NCBI GenBank assembly: GCA_021325145.1
Contig: JAJPHR010000077.1
Span: 115,342-179,341, forward strand
Length of the DNA stretch: 64,000 nt
Reading direction: 5' to 3'
From: Verrucomicrobiota bacterium
GTDB taxonomy: Bacteria; Verrucomicrobiota; Verrucomicrobiia; Limisphaerales; Pedosphaeraceae
Shown here: piece after piece, positions 8,912 to 16,661 of the stretch
How the letters are laid out: every line of letters starts with the position of its first letter
Position numbering within the stretch: the stretch's first letter is position 1
The notes under the pieces: generated by a model
What the model was told of the DNA's origin: nothing
Databases searched by the model: none
What the model saw: the letters and a program-made list of their open reading frames with translations, nothing else
Position numbers and translations under genes: made by a program

Positions 8912-9619
8912 TTACGAAAAAAAGTGTTTGATGGCTTCGAGCACATTTTCAAAAAAGTTGCCCTGAAATGCATTGCGTCGCAGAAATTCCAGCGGCAGGT
9001 CCGGCGAACCAATGAAGGGCCGCAGGATCCAGGAAAGCTGGCTGCCCAGAAACAAATTGACCGTCAGCCAGGCGAACAGCACGCGCCGGCCCACACTGGG
9101 ATGGCCGCTGAGACGCCCGAGCAATTGCCCGAGCCGGACATTTCCCACCATTCCGGCAAAGGCGATGACGGCGACATTGATGAGCCGGATAAAAGGATAA
9201 ACTCCGGAAGCCTGAGTGGTCATCGGCGGGGCGTTCCAGACCAGAAAGTAGAGCAACGGGCTGAAGGAACCCAGGATGGCCGCCGCGATGGTGAAACTCA
9301 TCAACACCGCTTGAAAGGATTGACGAAAGCCGAGGTTCAACCCAAGCAGCGGCGCGAGCATTCCGTTCAACAATCCATTTCCGAGTGTGGTCAACAGAAT
9401 GATCATCGGGAACTTGATGGCGACATAAAGCCCCTGGAGCGGGGCCCGCCAGCAACCCATGGCCGCGCCGTAAAGCCCGGTTCCAGCGACGATGACCGCC
9501 ACATACAAAGCCGTTCGCGCCGCGCTCCAGTCCTGCATCCAGCGGTTGATCGGCTCGGGTTCCCCGCGCAAGAGCACGCCGATCTGCCGGACATCCATGG
9601 TTGAGGCGTGCTCGGTCAT
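8912..9619 (-). CDS. YIP1-like membrane protein, paralog A
   Basis: 235 residues. A soluble N-terminal segment of about 35 residues (MDVRQIGVLLRGEPEPI) is followed by five or so spans. It is clearly a sister of the next gene: both share 'DVRQIG.LLRGEP', 'NGLLNGMLAPLLGLN' and 'SFTIAAAILGSFSPL'. The ATG at 9619 has no visible Shine-Dalgarno. Function unknown. The tandem copy suggests a hetero-oligomer or simple duplication. Confidence 0.7.
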   Translation of the reverse strand: MTEHASTMDVRQIGVLLRGEPEPINRWMQDWSAARTALYVAVIVAGTGLYGAAMGCWRAPLQGLYVAIKFPMIILLTTLGNGLLNGMLAPLLGLNLGFRQSFQAVLMSFTIAAAILGSFSPLLYFLVWNAPPMTTQASGVYPFIRLINVAVIAFAGMVGNVRLGQLLGRLSGHPSVGRRVLFAWLTVNLFLGSQLSWILRPFIGSPDLPLEFLRRNAFQGNFFENVLEAIKHFFS

Positions 9620-9668
9620 TCTTATTACAGTTGTGGACAGTCATTGGACCCTCTGCGCAAAAATAAAT

Positions 9669-10391
9669 TCATTGTGAGTTCAATAAATGTTTCGCTGCCT
9701 GGAACACGGCTTCAAAAAAATTTCCTTCGAAGGCATGCGGGGTGAGAAATTCGACGGGTATGCCCGGGTAGCCGACGAAGGGGCGCAGGTTCCAGCAAAG
9801 CTGGCTGCCGAGCAGCAGATTGACCGCGAGCCAGGCAAACAAAACCCGCCAGGCAACCGCGGAACTGCCGCCCAACTCGCGCAGCAACGGCACCAGTTTC
9901 AGATTCCCCGCAATCCCGGCGAAGGCAATAAACACGACGGTGGCCAGTTGCATGAAACAATAAGCCGAGGACACCGAGGACCACGAACCGAAAACCGGCG
10001 GCGTGTTCCAAATCACAAAGAGCATCAGCGGGCTGAATGAACCGAGAATTGCCGCCGCGATCGTAAAGCTCATGCAGACCACCAGCAGCGATTGCCGGAA
10101 CCCGATGTTGAGGCCAAGCAAAGGGGCCAGCATGCCATTGAGCAATCCGTTCCCGAGCGTCGTAAGCAGAATGACCAGCGGAAATTTAACTCCGGTATAG
10201 AAGGCCTGAAGCAGCGCCCGCCACGAGCCCATGGCGGCGCCATAGCATCCCGCCCCAATGACGATCACCGCAATATAAAGCAGCAGTCTCCGGGAACTCC
10301 AACGGCGAACCCATGCGCCAATCAACTTCGGTTCGCCGCGCAGGAGCGCGCCGATTTGCCGGACATCCAAAGTGGCGGGGAGTGCGTTCAT
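9669..10391 (-). CDS. YIP1-like membrane protein, paralog B
   Basis: 240 residues with the same architecture as paralog A. The N-terminal motif DVRQIGALLRGEPKLI comes first, then spans containing YGAAMGSWRALLQ, NGLLNGMLAPLLGLN and FTIAAAILGSFSPLMLF, and it closes with an 'EGNFFEAVFQAAKHLL' tail like A's. The stop of the upstream gene is only six bases away, so the two are surely co-transcribed. No enzymatic residues are obvious. A membrane-organising or transport role is only a guess. Confidence 0.7.
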   Translation of the reverse strand: MNALPATLDVRQIGALLRGEPKLIGAWVRRWSSRRLLLYIAVIVIGAGCYGAAMGSWRALLQAFYTGVKFPLVILLTTLGNGLLNGMLAPLLGLNIGFRQSLLVVCMSFTIAAAILGSFSPLMLFVIWNTPPVFGSWSSVSSAYCFMQLATVVFIAFAGIAGNLKLVPLLRELGGSSAVAWRVLFAWLAVNLLLGSQLCWNLRPFVGYPGIPVEFLTPHAFEGNFFEAVFQAAKHLLNSQ

Positions 10392-10397
10392 GGTAGC

Positions 10398-11087
10398 TCA
10401 GGTCGTCGGGCTGGTTTCCAGCGCCACGGGACGCCGTGAGCGGATTTGTTTGCCGGTGTGGACGATGGGCGCGGCCATCAGCCCGAGGGCGATGATGAAG
10501 AGCGGCCAGTTGAAGGTTGTAGGATGTTTCGCTACGGCGGCTTCCGGGCCCACGCGCAGCGCGTGCTCCATAAAGACGTAGAGTGCCACGAGGATGCCGG
10601 TGAAATTCAACGCCCAGGCTTTCCATTCCGAGCGAAATGGCCGCTCGAACGGTTCTCCCTGGCTGGCCAGGGTGCCCCAAACAATCATCATGATGGCGAT
10701 GAGCACCGGCGAGATCACCGGTCCCCACCAAGGCATGGGCAGGAGGAACAAAACGTCCCAATCGCGCAGTCCCGTCGGCCATCCAGTGATTACGACCAAA
10801 AAGACGTAGTAAAAAATGTCCCAAACACCGAACGCGATGGCGGCGTAACCCCAGCGGCTGCGCCAGGTCCTGCCTGCGAGCATCCCCACTGCCCAGAGCA
10901 TGATGAGCGTGGCCGCCTCGCGCACCACTTCCGTGGCGGCAAGTCCGTGCACTGGTGGCAGTACATCGGTCTGCGCCGGATCAAGGTGGCCCGACAAAGT
11001 GCGCAAATAAAACACCACAGCCGATTCCACCCAGGCCATGGCCACGGCGTAGAGGGCGACAATTATCCAACGCTTGCTGTCTTTCAT
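10398..11087 (-). CDS. Integral membrane protein, unknown function
   Basis: 229 residues with six probable spans. Phrases such as 'AMAWVESAVVFYLRTL' and 'FGVWDIFYYVFLVVITGWP' place charged and aromatic residues inside hydrophobic segments, typical of a transporter or a membrane enzyme. I do not recognise the family. The ATG at 11087 has a good ribosome site (AAAGGAG three bases upstream). It is followed after six bases by YIP1-like paralog B. Confidence 0.65.
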   Translation of the reverse strand: MKDSKRWIIVALYAVAMAWVESAVVFYLRTLSGHLDPAQTDVLPPVHGLAATEVVREAATLIMLWAVGMLAGRTWRSRWGYAAIAFGVWDIFYYVFLVVITGWPTGLRDWDVLFLLPMPWWGPVISPVLIAIMMIVWGTLASQGEPFERPFRSEWKAWALNFTGILVALYVFMEHALRVGPEAAVAKHPTTFNWPLFIIALGLMAAPIVHTGKQIRSRRPVALETSPTT

Positions 11088-11132
11088 AATCTCCTTTGCC
11101 AGAGGTTTGGTTCCATTGACTTGCCCCTTTCG

Positions 11133-11492
11133 CTATTCTAGCCCATTCCGGCGAGCGAGCCAGTAAGCTTTTCTCACCCCCAAACCACCGTAAACCCCGA
11201 TGAAGGCCGGAATCAAAGCAATGAGCGTGGCAAACAGATTTGGCTGCGGCCAACTCACCGGGCGAAAATCCAGGGCGCTCGCAGTGAGATAAAAAGCCGG
11301 GATGCTCAAGGCGGCAATGATCGCGCAGAGCCAGGGCATCCCGGGGCGGGTGAGTCCCAGCAAGCCGCCTAGTACCACCAGTAATAAAACAGCGGCTTGT
11401 GGTTCGTCATTGAGAAAATCCACCCAGCCGGCCATGAATCCGATTCCCAATGCCAGGAGGATTGAAATAATTGTCGGATTATTAGTCTTCAT
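11133..11492 (-). CDS. Small four-span membrane protein
   Basis: 119 residues made almost wholly of four hydrophobic segments (IISILLALGIGFMAGWV, AAVLLLVVLGGLLGL, WLCAIIAALSIPAFYLT, LIALIPAFIGVYGGLGV) with a short basic end. Unknown function. It begins 21 bases after the ispH stop and precedes the unknown six-span protein, so it may be read from the ispH promoter. Confidence 0.6.
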   Translation of the reverse strand: MKTNNPTIISILLALGIGFMAGWVDFLNDEPQAAVLLLVVLGGLLGLTRPGMPWLCAIIAALSIPAFYLTASALDFRPVSWPQPNLFATLIALIPAFIGVYGGLGVRKAYWLARRNGLE

Positions 11493-11513
11493 GTTCTGAT
11501 CAGGTTTCAGTTG

Positions 11514-12404
11514 TCAGTCGTGTTGCAATTCAACGGGAACGTGGTTCGCGAAGTGCAGCATCTCCTTGCTTTCGGCCAATCGATACAGCCACTGCTCCAC
11601 CTCATTGATGGTCACGTCCGGCGTGGAAGTGCCGGCGGTAATGCCCACCGTGCTTGCGCTCGCAAACCACTCTTCGCGCAATCCTGCCGCCGCCTGCACA
11701 TGATGAACGCGCGGACAATGCCGGCGGCAGGTGGCCACCAACTCGTGCGTGTTGTTGCTGTGCGCGCCGCCGATTACCACCACCACGTCGCACTGTTGAG
11801 CGAGTTCGATCGCGGCGGTCTGCCGCTGCTTGGTGGGGCGGCAGACCGTATCGAGAAAGCGCACTTCGGATCGAGGAAAGCGCGCCTCGATCAGCGCAAT
11901 CAAGCGGCGCACCTTATCAATCGGCTGGGTCGTCTGCGCCGCGATGCCAAAGCGCGGGCGCTCGCGCAGTAGCATCACATCCTCCTCCGTGAGCACGACA
12001 TCAAACTCGGCCAAATCATCGGTCAAACCCCGCACTTCAACGTGATCATGTTTGCCAATGACGACCGGATGAAATCCCTGCGCGACGAGTTGTTGCACCG
12101 CCTCGTGTGCGACTCGCACAAGGGGACAAGTGGCTTCGAGGACGTTCAACCCGCGTTCCCGAATGCCTTGCAAGGTTCGTTCCGAAGTTCCGTGCGCCGT
12201 GATCATCACGGTGGGCGTTTCCACGCCGCCGATTTGGTTTTCGATGTTGATGCCCCGGGCGCGAAGACCCGCGAGGACCCGCTCGTTATGGACGAGATCG
12301 CCCAGAATGGTGAGGGGGGCGCTTTCGTTTTGTTTCAGAGCCAGCTCGATGGCGTCGCGAACGCCGAAACACATGCCCAGATGCTCTGCGCGGAGAATTT
12401 TCAT
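11514..12404 (-). CDS. ispH: 4-hydroxy-3-methylbut-2-enyl diphosphate reductase
   Basis: Last step of the MEP isoprenoid pathway: reduces HMBPP to IPP and DMAPP with a 4Fe-4S cluster in the cytoplasm. From the ATG at 12404 the protein is 296 residues, normal for the family. The three cluster cysteines are Cys12 (GMCFGV), Cys93 (ATCPLV) and Cys188 (DTVCRPT). An AHGTSER motif near 70-76 and two 'H' motifs that bind the diphosphate are also present. The frame continues upstream to a TTG at 12437, but that extension would consist of the regulatory palindrome, so the ATG is right. A 17-base palindrome ends six bases before this ATG, implying control by the nearby winged-helix regulator. Confidence 0.93.
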   Translation of the reverse strand: MKILRAEHLGMCFGVRDAIELALKQNESAPLTILGDLVHNERVLAGLRARGINIENQIGGVETPTVMITAHGTSERTLQGIRERGLNVLEATCPLVRVAHEAVQQLVAQGFHPVVIGKHDHVEVRGLTDDLAEFDVVLTEEDVMLLRERPRFGIAAQTTQPIDKVRRLIALIEARFPRSEVRFLDTVCRPTKQRQTAAIELAQQCDVVVVIGGAHSNNTHELVATCRRHCPRVHHVQAAAGLREEWFASASTVGITAGTSTPDVTINEVEQWLYRLAESKEMLHFANHVPVELQHD

Positions 12405-12410
12405 ATCGTT

Positions 12411-12427
12411 ACTTTGTATCGCAAAGT
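12411..12427. promoter_or_regulatory. Palindromic operator upstream of ispH
   Basis: ACTTTGTATCGCAAAGT is an inverted repeat ACTTTG-N5-CAAAGT, six bases before the ispH ATG. The identical 17 bases recur at 13403-13419 in front of the regulator's own operon. Such a position could block transcription start or ribosome entry. Confidence 0.65.
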
Positions 12428-12466
12428 TAAAGACCAAACGCGGTCATTTTCGTTCAACAATAATTT

Positions 12467-12775
12467 TTATTTAGGCCTGGTCTGCTGAATGATCTCTTCC
12501 AGCAGATTGATGTACGCGGTGAACGCCTTCCGCCCCGCGGGCGTCAGCGTGCAAGCGGTGTGGGGGCGATTGTTTTGATAGGATTTGGCCACCGAGATAT
12601 AACCCGCTTCCTGCAAGGTGCGGATGTGGGTCGTGACGTTGCCATCGGTCATGTTGAGCGTGTCGCGCAGCTCGGTGAAGGAGAGCTCCGGCGTGGCGGC
12701 CAGCAGGGACATGATGGCCAGGCGTCCCTTCTCGTGGATGACTCGATCCAGGTTGAGAAACGGTTCCGGATTCAC
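12467..12775 (-). CDS. Winged helix-turn-helix transcriptional regulator
   Basis: 102 residues, a stand-alone winged-helix DNA-binding domain like those of the ArsR/MarR-related HTH_34 group. The recognition helix region is about residues 31-64 (SFTELRDTLNMTDGNVTTHIRTL), followed by a wing (YISVAKSYQNNRP) and a short dimerisation helix. No metal or ligand pocket can be seen. It starts with GTG, overlapping the stop of the membrane protein gene upstream, so translation is coupled. Regulators of this type often work with a cognate membrane protein and repress their own operon. The palindrome at 13403-13419 fits that pattern, and its copy in front of ispH suggests a second target. Confidence 0.8.
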   Translation of the reverse strand: MNPEPFLNLDRVIHEKGRLAIMSLLAATPELSFTELRDTLNMTDGNVTTHIRTLQEAGYISVAKSYQNNRPHTACTLTPAGRKAFTAYINLLEEIIQQTRPK

Positions 12776-13395
12776 GCTTCATTCTTCCGCTGTTCGGTGA
12801 AGTACAGATAGATTCCATAGGCCAATTGGGCGACACCGAAGAAAATCCCCATGACCACGTGGCCGTACTCGGGCGGGGGCCATTTGGACATGCGGGCAAA
12901 TCCCAGCAGCAAGGCGGAGCCGCCGAGCAGAAAAGCCCAGGCAAACATTTTGATGCCGCGCGGCATGAAAAACCCGGCGGAATGCAGCGCGCAGCCGTAC
13001 AGCAGGATCCAAATCAAGGAGAGCACAATCGTGTCCTGCGCATAGGGCGCCCAGACCATGCGGAAAATGCCCACAATGCACCCGACAAACAGCGCGGGGA
13101 GAATCGCTTGCGTGACGCGGCGCGTGGGTGGGGACCAAAATCGCTCGCCTTCCTTGAGCGCCTGACGCCTGACCAGCAGAAAATCACCGGCAATGGCCAC
13201 CAGGCTGACGCACATCCAATAGATCGCGAATTGAGGCATGGACACGATGCCGAACCTTGCGCCGGCGATGGCGGCCACAAGTCCGACCAATCCTGTGAAC
13301 GTCATCACCGGCGCGAGGGCGCGCCGATAGATCGCCGACCGTTCCATCAACGTACGAATCGCCTGAAGATTCGCAGCCGCCCAGTTTGTATCCAT
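12772..13395 (-). CDS. Six-span membrane protein partnered with the winged-helix regulator
   Basis: From the ATG at 13395 the product is 207 residues with six predicted spans (for example FTGLVGLVAAIAGARFGI, FAIYWMCVSLVAIAGDFLL, VVMGIFFGVAQLAYGIYLYF). The frame extends upstream to 13503, but that part runs through the operator and promoter and is not protein-like. The stop overlaps the GTG of the regulator gene by four bases. Membrane proteins next to HTH_34-type regulators are common, and their biochemical role is mostly unknown. It may sense membrane or redox state and pass this to the regulator. Confidence 0.75.
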   Translation of the reverse strand: MDTNWAAANLQAIRTLMERSAIYRRALAPVMTFTGLVGLVAAIAGARFGIVSMPQFAIYWMCVSLVAIAGDFLLVRRQALKEGERFWSPPTRRVTQAILPALFVGCIVGIFRMVWAPYAQDTIVLSLIWILLYGCALHSAGFFMPRGIKMFAWAFLLGGSALLLGFARMSKWPPPEYGHVVMGIFFGVAQLAYGIYLYFTEQRKNEA

Positions 13396-13402
13396 GCGAG
13401 AT

Positions 13403-13419
13403 ACTTTGTATCGCAAAGT
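13403..13419. promoter_or_regulatory. Palindromic operator upstream of the regulator operon, overlapping its promoter
   Basis: The same 17 bases as at 12411-12427, ending seven bases before the ATG at 13395. On the minus strand a consensus TTGACA lies at 13431-13426, which puts the -10 region inside the palindrome. A repressor bound here would occlude RNA polymerase, so autoregulation by the 102-residue winged-helix protein is likely. Confidence 0.65.
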
Positions 13420-13901
13420 GAAGGATGTCAAGCGGAAAGGTTGTGGCTGCTTATCCCCGCGCGAAGTGCGGAGTTCTGCGCTCCGCCCCAACAAATGAGG
13501 CATTGCGGGCTGGGCAACTGCCCAACGTGTCTAACTTTTCCTTTGTTCTCGGCTTAGGATTTCGCGCATTGCGATTACGCGAGGGCGACCAACAGTTTTT
13601 CGAACCGGGAAGTAATTTCCTTCGGCTCTGGTGAGGGCTCCATGGGCGTGCTGCTTCAAAAAGCGGGTTAAGTCCTCCAAATGAGCAAGCCGCTTGGACA
13701 TGGTGGGAGAACGGCCGACCACTTTGCGAACTGGCTGCTGCATTGGCTCAAACTGCGGGCTCATCCACGCCAAGACAGCCTTGATATCGCCTGCCAGTCA
13801 ACCACCACGAGAGCGCAAACACTCCCGGGCGCCCGCTCAGTCGAACTGAGCATTACCAGATTGTAAGCAAAAAGTGCCAGGCTCCAGATAGAATAAATAT
13901 A

Positions 13902-13929
13902 TTGACATACTTAATTTTACTGAAATACT
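13902..13929 (+). promoter_or_regulatory. Promoter-like pair with no gene directly downstream
   Basis: TTGACA at 13902-13907 and AATACT at 13924-13929 with 16 bases between, in an AT-rich stretch. About 40 bases further on is the palindrome AAAGCCCGGGCTTT followed by TGC. The pair could drive a short RNA or a long dnaK leader; no open frame of note follows. Confidence 0.3.
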
Positions 13930-14161
13930 AAGAACATGCGCTTCCACACTGGAGGTTTGAACGACGAAAGCCCGGGCTTTTGCACATGAGATTTAAGGAC
14001 AGCAGCCGGACAAGCGCCCAACGGATCCTGCGGGGCGAGCCGTCAGGTCATGGCACACTGGCCCGCGAGGCAAGAGCCCCCTTCCATAGGGCGTGGCACT
14101 CCGTTCGCGCCGAGGCGGGCAGAAGACTTGCCTGCCCTACCGGGCTAGGTTCCAGGTCAGG

Positions 14162-14210
14162 AATTAAGGCAAATTAAACCAAATTAAAGTAAATTAAGCC
14201 AAATTTTTCC
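14162..14210. repeat. Five 10-base phased AATTAA units (probable bent DNA)
   Basis: Units beginning AATTAA recur every 10 bases (AATTAAGGCA, AATTAAACCA, AATTAAAGTA, AATTAAGCCA, then AATTTTTCC). A/T tracts phased with the helical repeat normally give intrinsic curvature. It lies about 355 bases upstream of dnaK. Confidence 0.6.
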
Positions 14211-14381
14211 CGGCTGAAGCGGCCCTCGGACGGGTTGCCAACCCAAAAATGCTGCAAGTGACTCATGGATAGGCAATTAGAGTAGAAGTGCGGCACCGAA
14301 GGCAGGTTTTCAACAAAACAAGTGAGATAGACCGAACACAACCCCCAATCGGCTAGGAATCCAAAGCATAATCATGGTGCG

Positions 14382-14436
14382 AACTGTGCCACCCGGTGTG
14401 ACACGGTCCGAACAAGTGTGCCATTGTGTCACAGTT
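14382..14436. promoter_or_regulatory. Interrupted inverted repeat upstream of dnaK
   Basis: AACTGTGCCAC at 14382-14392 and GTGTCACAGTT at 14426-14436 are complementary at 10 of 11 positions. Between them the related words GTGTGACAC and GTGTGCCA occur. It could be a cruciform or a pair of binding sites for a dimeric regulator. Confidence 0.4.
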
Positions 14437-14510
14437 GGCGCTATCGCGGGAGTGAAATTGGTTTTATAAGTAGCTTGCCATCAATGTGTTATCTGAAATT
14501 GGATACTGTG

Positions 14511-14533
14511 GCACTCCCGGTGCTTGAGAGTGC
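14511..14533. promoter_or_regulatory. CIRCE-like element with an 11-base spacer before dnaK
   Basis: GCACTC and GAGTGC, the conserved half-sites of the HrcA operator CIRCE, lie 11 bases apart, 33 bases before the dnaK ATG. The classic spacer is 9 bases and the flanking TTA/TAA are not conserved, so this is a degenerate match and HrcA control is only possible. Confidence 0.35.
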
Positions 14534-14565
14534 TTGATAGTTTACGACTTTTTATTAACGATTTT

Positions 14566-16518
14566 ATGGCAAAAGTATTAGGCATCGATTTGGGAACAAC
14601 CAACTCCTGTATGGCCGTCATGGAAGGCGGCGAGCCGGAGGTTTTGGAGAATTCCGAAGGCAAGCGCACCACACCTTCCGTTGTGGCGTTCACGAAAACG
14701 GGCGAACGCCTGGTGGGCGACGCCGCCAAACGTCAGGCGGTCACCAATTCCCGGAACACCGTTTACTCGATCAAACGCTTCATGGGGCGGAAATTCGACG
14801 AGGTGCAGGAGGAGATCAAGCGCGTTCCTTATAAAGTAGTTCGCGCCGCCAACGGCGATGCAGCCGTCGAAGTGGAGGTTGAAGGGAAGCCCAAGCAATT
14901 CAGCCCGCCAGAGGTTTCCGCGATGATCCTGGCCAAGCTCAAAGCCGACGCCGAAATGCGTTTGGGCGAGAAGATCAGCCAGGCGGTCATCACGGTGCCG
15001 GCTTACTTCAACGATTCGCAACGCCAGGCCACCAAAGACGCGGGGCGCATCGCGGGATTGGAAGTGCTGCGCATCATCAACGAACCCACCGCCGCTTCGC
15101 TGGCTTACGGTCTCGATAAGAAGAAGGACGAGAAGATCGCCGTTTATGATTTGGGCGGCGGCACGTTTGACATCTCGGTGCTGGAAATCGGCGATGGGGT
15201 GTTCGAAGTCAAGGCCACCAACGGCGACACGCATTTGGGCGGCGACGATTGGGACAATCGCATCATGGATTGGATCCTGGACGAATTCAAACGCGAGCAG
15301 GGCATGGATTTGCGCAAGCAGCCGGACGCTTTGCAGCGCATCAAGGAAGAGGCGGAAAAAGCCAAGATCGCCCTCTCCAGCGCGCAACAATACGATCTGA
15401 ATCTCCCCTTCATCACCGCCGACGCCGGCGGTCCCAAGCACATCGCGACGAAGCTGACCCGCTCGAAGATGGAGCAGCTTTGCGATGACTTGTTCGAGCG
15501 CACCGTTGGCCCCGTCAAAGCCTGTTTGAAGGACGCGGACATCAGCGCGGACAAGATCGACGAGTTGGTGCTGGTCGGTGGCATGACCCGCATGCCGCGC
15601 GTGGTGGAAACCGCGCACAAATTGGTCAGCAAACCACCGCATCAGGGCGTCAATCCCGACGAAGTGGTGGCGGTGGGCGCGGGCATCCAGGGCGGCGTGC
15701 TCAAGGGCGAAGTCAAGGACGTGCTGTTGCTCGACGTGACTCCGCTTTCGCTGGGCATTGAAACCCTGGGCGGCGTGTTCACCAAATTGATCGAGCGCAA
15801 CACCACGATTCCCACGCGCAAGTCGGAAATCTTCTCGACGGCTTCGGACAACCAGCCCGGCGTGGAAATTCACGTGTTGCAAGGCGAACGCCAGTTTTCG
15901 CGCGACAACAAGACGATCGGCAAATTCCAGCTTACGGACATTCCGCCGGCTCCGCGCGGTGTGCCGCAAATCGAAGTCACTTTTGACATCGACGCCAACG
16001 GCATCCTGCATGTCAATGCCAAGGACCTGGGGACCGGCAAGGAACAGAAGATCACCATCACCGCCAGCAGCGGTCTCTCGAAGGACGAGATCGAACGCAT
16101 GCGCAAGGATGGCGAACTGCATGCCGAAGAGGACAAGCAGCGCCGCGAGGAAATCGAGACCCGCAACGAAGCGGACAACACGGTTTATCGCTCGGAGAAG
16201 ATGTTGAAGGATAACAAGGACAAAATCTCCGAAGGCGACCGCTCCAAAATCGAGTCCGCAGTCGCTTCCGTGAAGGAAGCGCTCAAGGGCAGCGACGCAG
16301 CCGCCATCAAATCGGCCAGCGAGAAGCTCAACGAAGCCTGGCAGTCCGTCTCCGCCGAACTCTACAAGGCGGCTTCGGAAAAAGCCCAGGCTGGCAAAGG
16401 CAAGGCCGGAACCGAACCTGGCGCTGGCCCTGAAGCTGGTGGCCCACAGGAAGGCGGCAAAAAAGACGACGACGGCCCGATCATCGACGCGGAAGTCGTC
16501 GATGAAAAGAAGGGATGA
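14566..16518 (+). CDS. dnaK: Hsp70 chaperone DnaK
   Basis: 650 residues from the ATG at 14566 (MAKVLGIDLGTTNSC). The ATPase domain shows the phosphate-1 motif at the N-terminus, VITVPAYFNDSQRQATKDAG, the phosphate-2 motif VYDLGGGTFDISVL and LVGGMTRMP. The linker DVLLLDVTPLSLGIETLGG leads to the substrate-binding beta domain and helical lid, followed by a Gly/Pro/Ala-rich tail and an acidic end. It folds and protects cytoplasmic proteins with DnaJ and GrpE, neither of which is in this window. The frame runs upstream to a TTG at 14524, but the conserved N-terminus fixes the start. The leader before the ATG (TTATTAACGATTTT) has no Shine-Dalgarno. Confidence 0.97.
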   Translation: MAKVLGIDLGTTNSCMAVMEGGEPEVLENSEGKRTTPSVVAFTKTGERLVGDAAKRQAVTNSRNTVYSIKRFMGRKFDEVQEEIKRVPYKVVRAANGDAAVEVEVEGKPKQFSPPEVSAMILAKLKADAEMRLGEKISQAVITVPAYFNDSQRQATKDAGRIAGLEVLRIINEPTAASLAYGLDKKKDEKIAVYDLGGGTFDISVLEIGDGVFEVKATNGDTHLGGDDWDNRIMDWILDEFKREQGMDLRKQPDALQRIKEEAEKAKIALSSAQQYDLNLPFITADAGGPKHIATKLTRSKMEQLCDDLFERTVGPVKACLKDADISADKIDELVLVGGMTRMPRVVETAHKLVSKPPHQGVNPDEVVAVGAGIQGGVLKGEVKDVLLLDVTPLSLGIETLGGVFTKLIERNTTIPTRKSEIFSTASDNQPGVEIHVLQGERQFSRDNKTIGKFQLTDIPPAPRGVPQIEVTFDIDANGILHVNAKDLGTGKEQKITITASSGLSKDEIERMRKDGELHAEEDKQRREEIETRNEADNTVYRSEKMLKDNKDKISEGDRSKIESAVASVKEALKGSDAAAIKSASEKLNEAWQSVSAELYKAASEKAQAGKGKAGTEPGAGPEAGGPQEGGKKDDDGPIIDAEVVDEKKG

Positions 16519-16539
16519 CCAAGACCGCGCGACGCGCGG

Positions 16540-16567
16540 AAGGACCTAAAAGCGATTTTAGGTCCTT
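16540..16567 (+). terminator. Hairpin terminator after dnaK
   Basis: AAGGACCTAAAA-GCGA-TTTTAGGTCCTT is a perfect 12-bp stem with a 4-base loop, starting 21 bases past the dnaK stop and ending in a short T-run. It separates dnaK from groES. Confidence 0.8.
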
Positions 16568-16661
16568 TGCGTTGTCGGCGGTGAACATATTTTCCCGCAT
16601 GCGAGTGCGGCGGGATTTGATTCGACAAACAAACTAAAACAAACAAACACAAAGACAAAGT

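Larger units (their letters stand above)
13504..14510. other. Long intergenic region upstream of dnaK
   Basis: About 1 kb without a convincing gene. Small frames exist, but none has a recognisable sequence. The region holds a promoter-like pair near 13902, a perfect palindrome AAAGCCCGGGCTTT at about 13968, GC-rich hairpins such as GGGCAG...CTGCCC near 14120-14140, a phased AT-tract block at 14162-14210 and a 55-base inverted repeat at 14382. It looks like a regulatory region plus degraded repeats. Confidence 0.5.

Noticed and set aside
13531..13773. 80-codon frame upstream of the membrane/regulator operon
   Set aside because: No motif, no ribosome site, and an odd mix of basic residues; lies in a repeat-rich gap.
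14578..16122. Long open frame antisense to dnaK
   Set aside because: Strong codon bias of dnaK leaves the opposite strand without stops. The product is low-complexity and unlike any protein.
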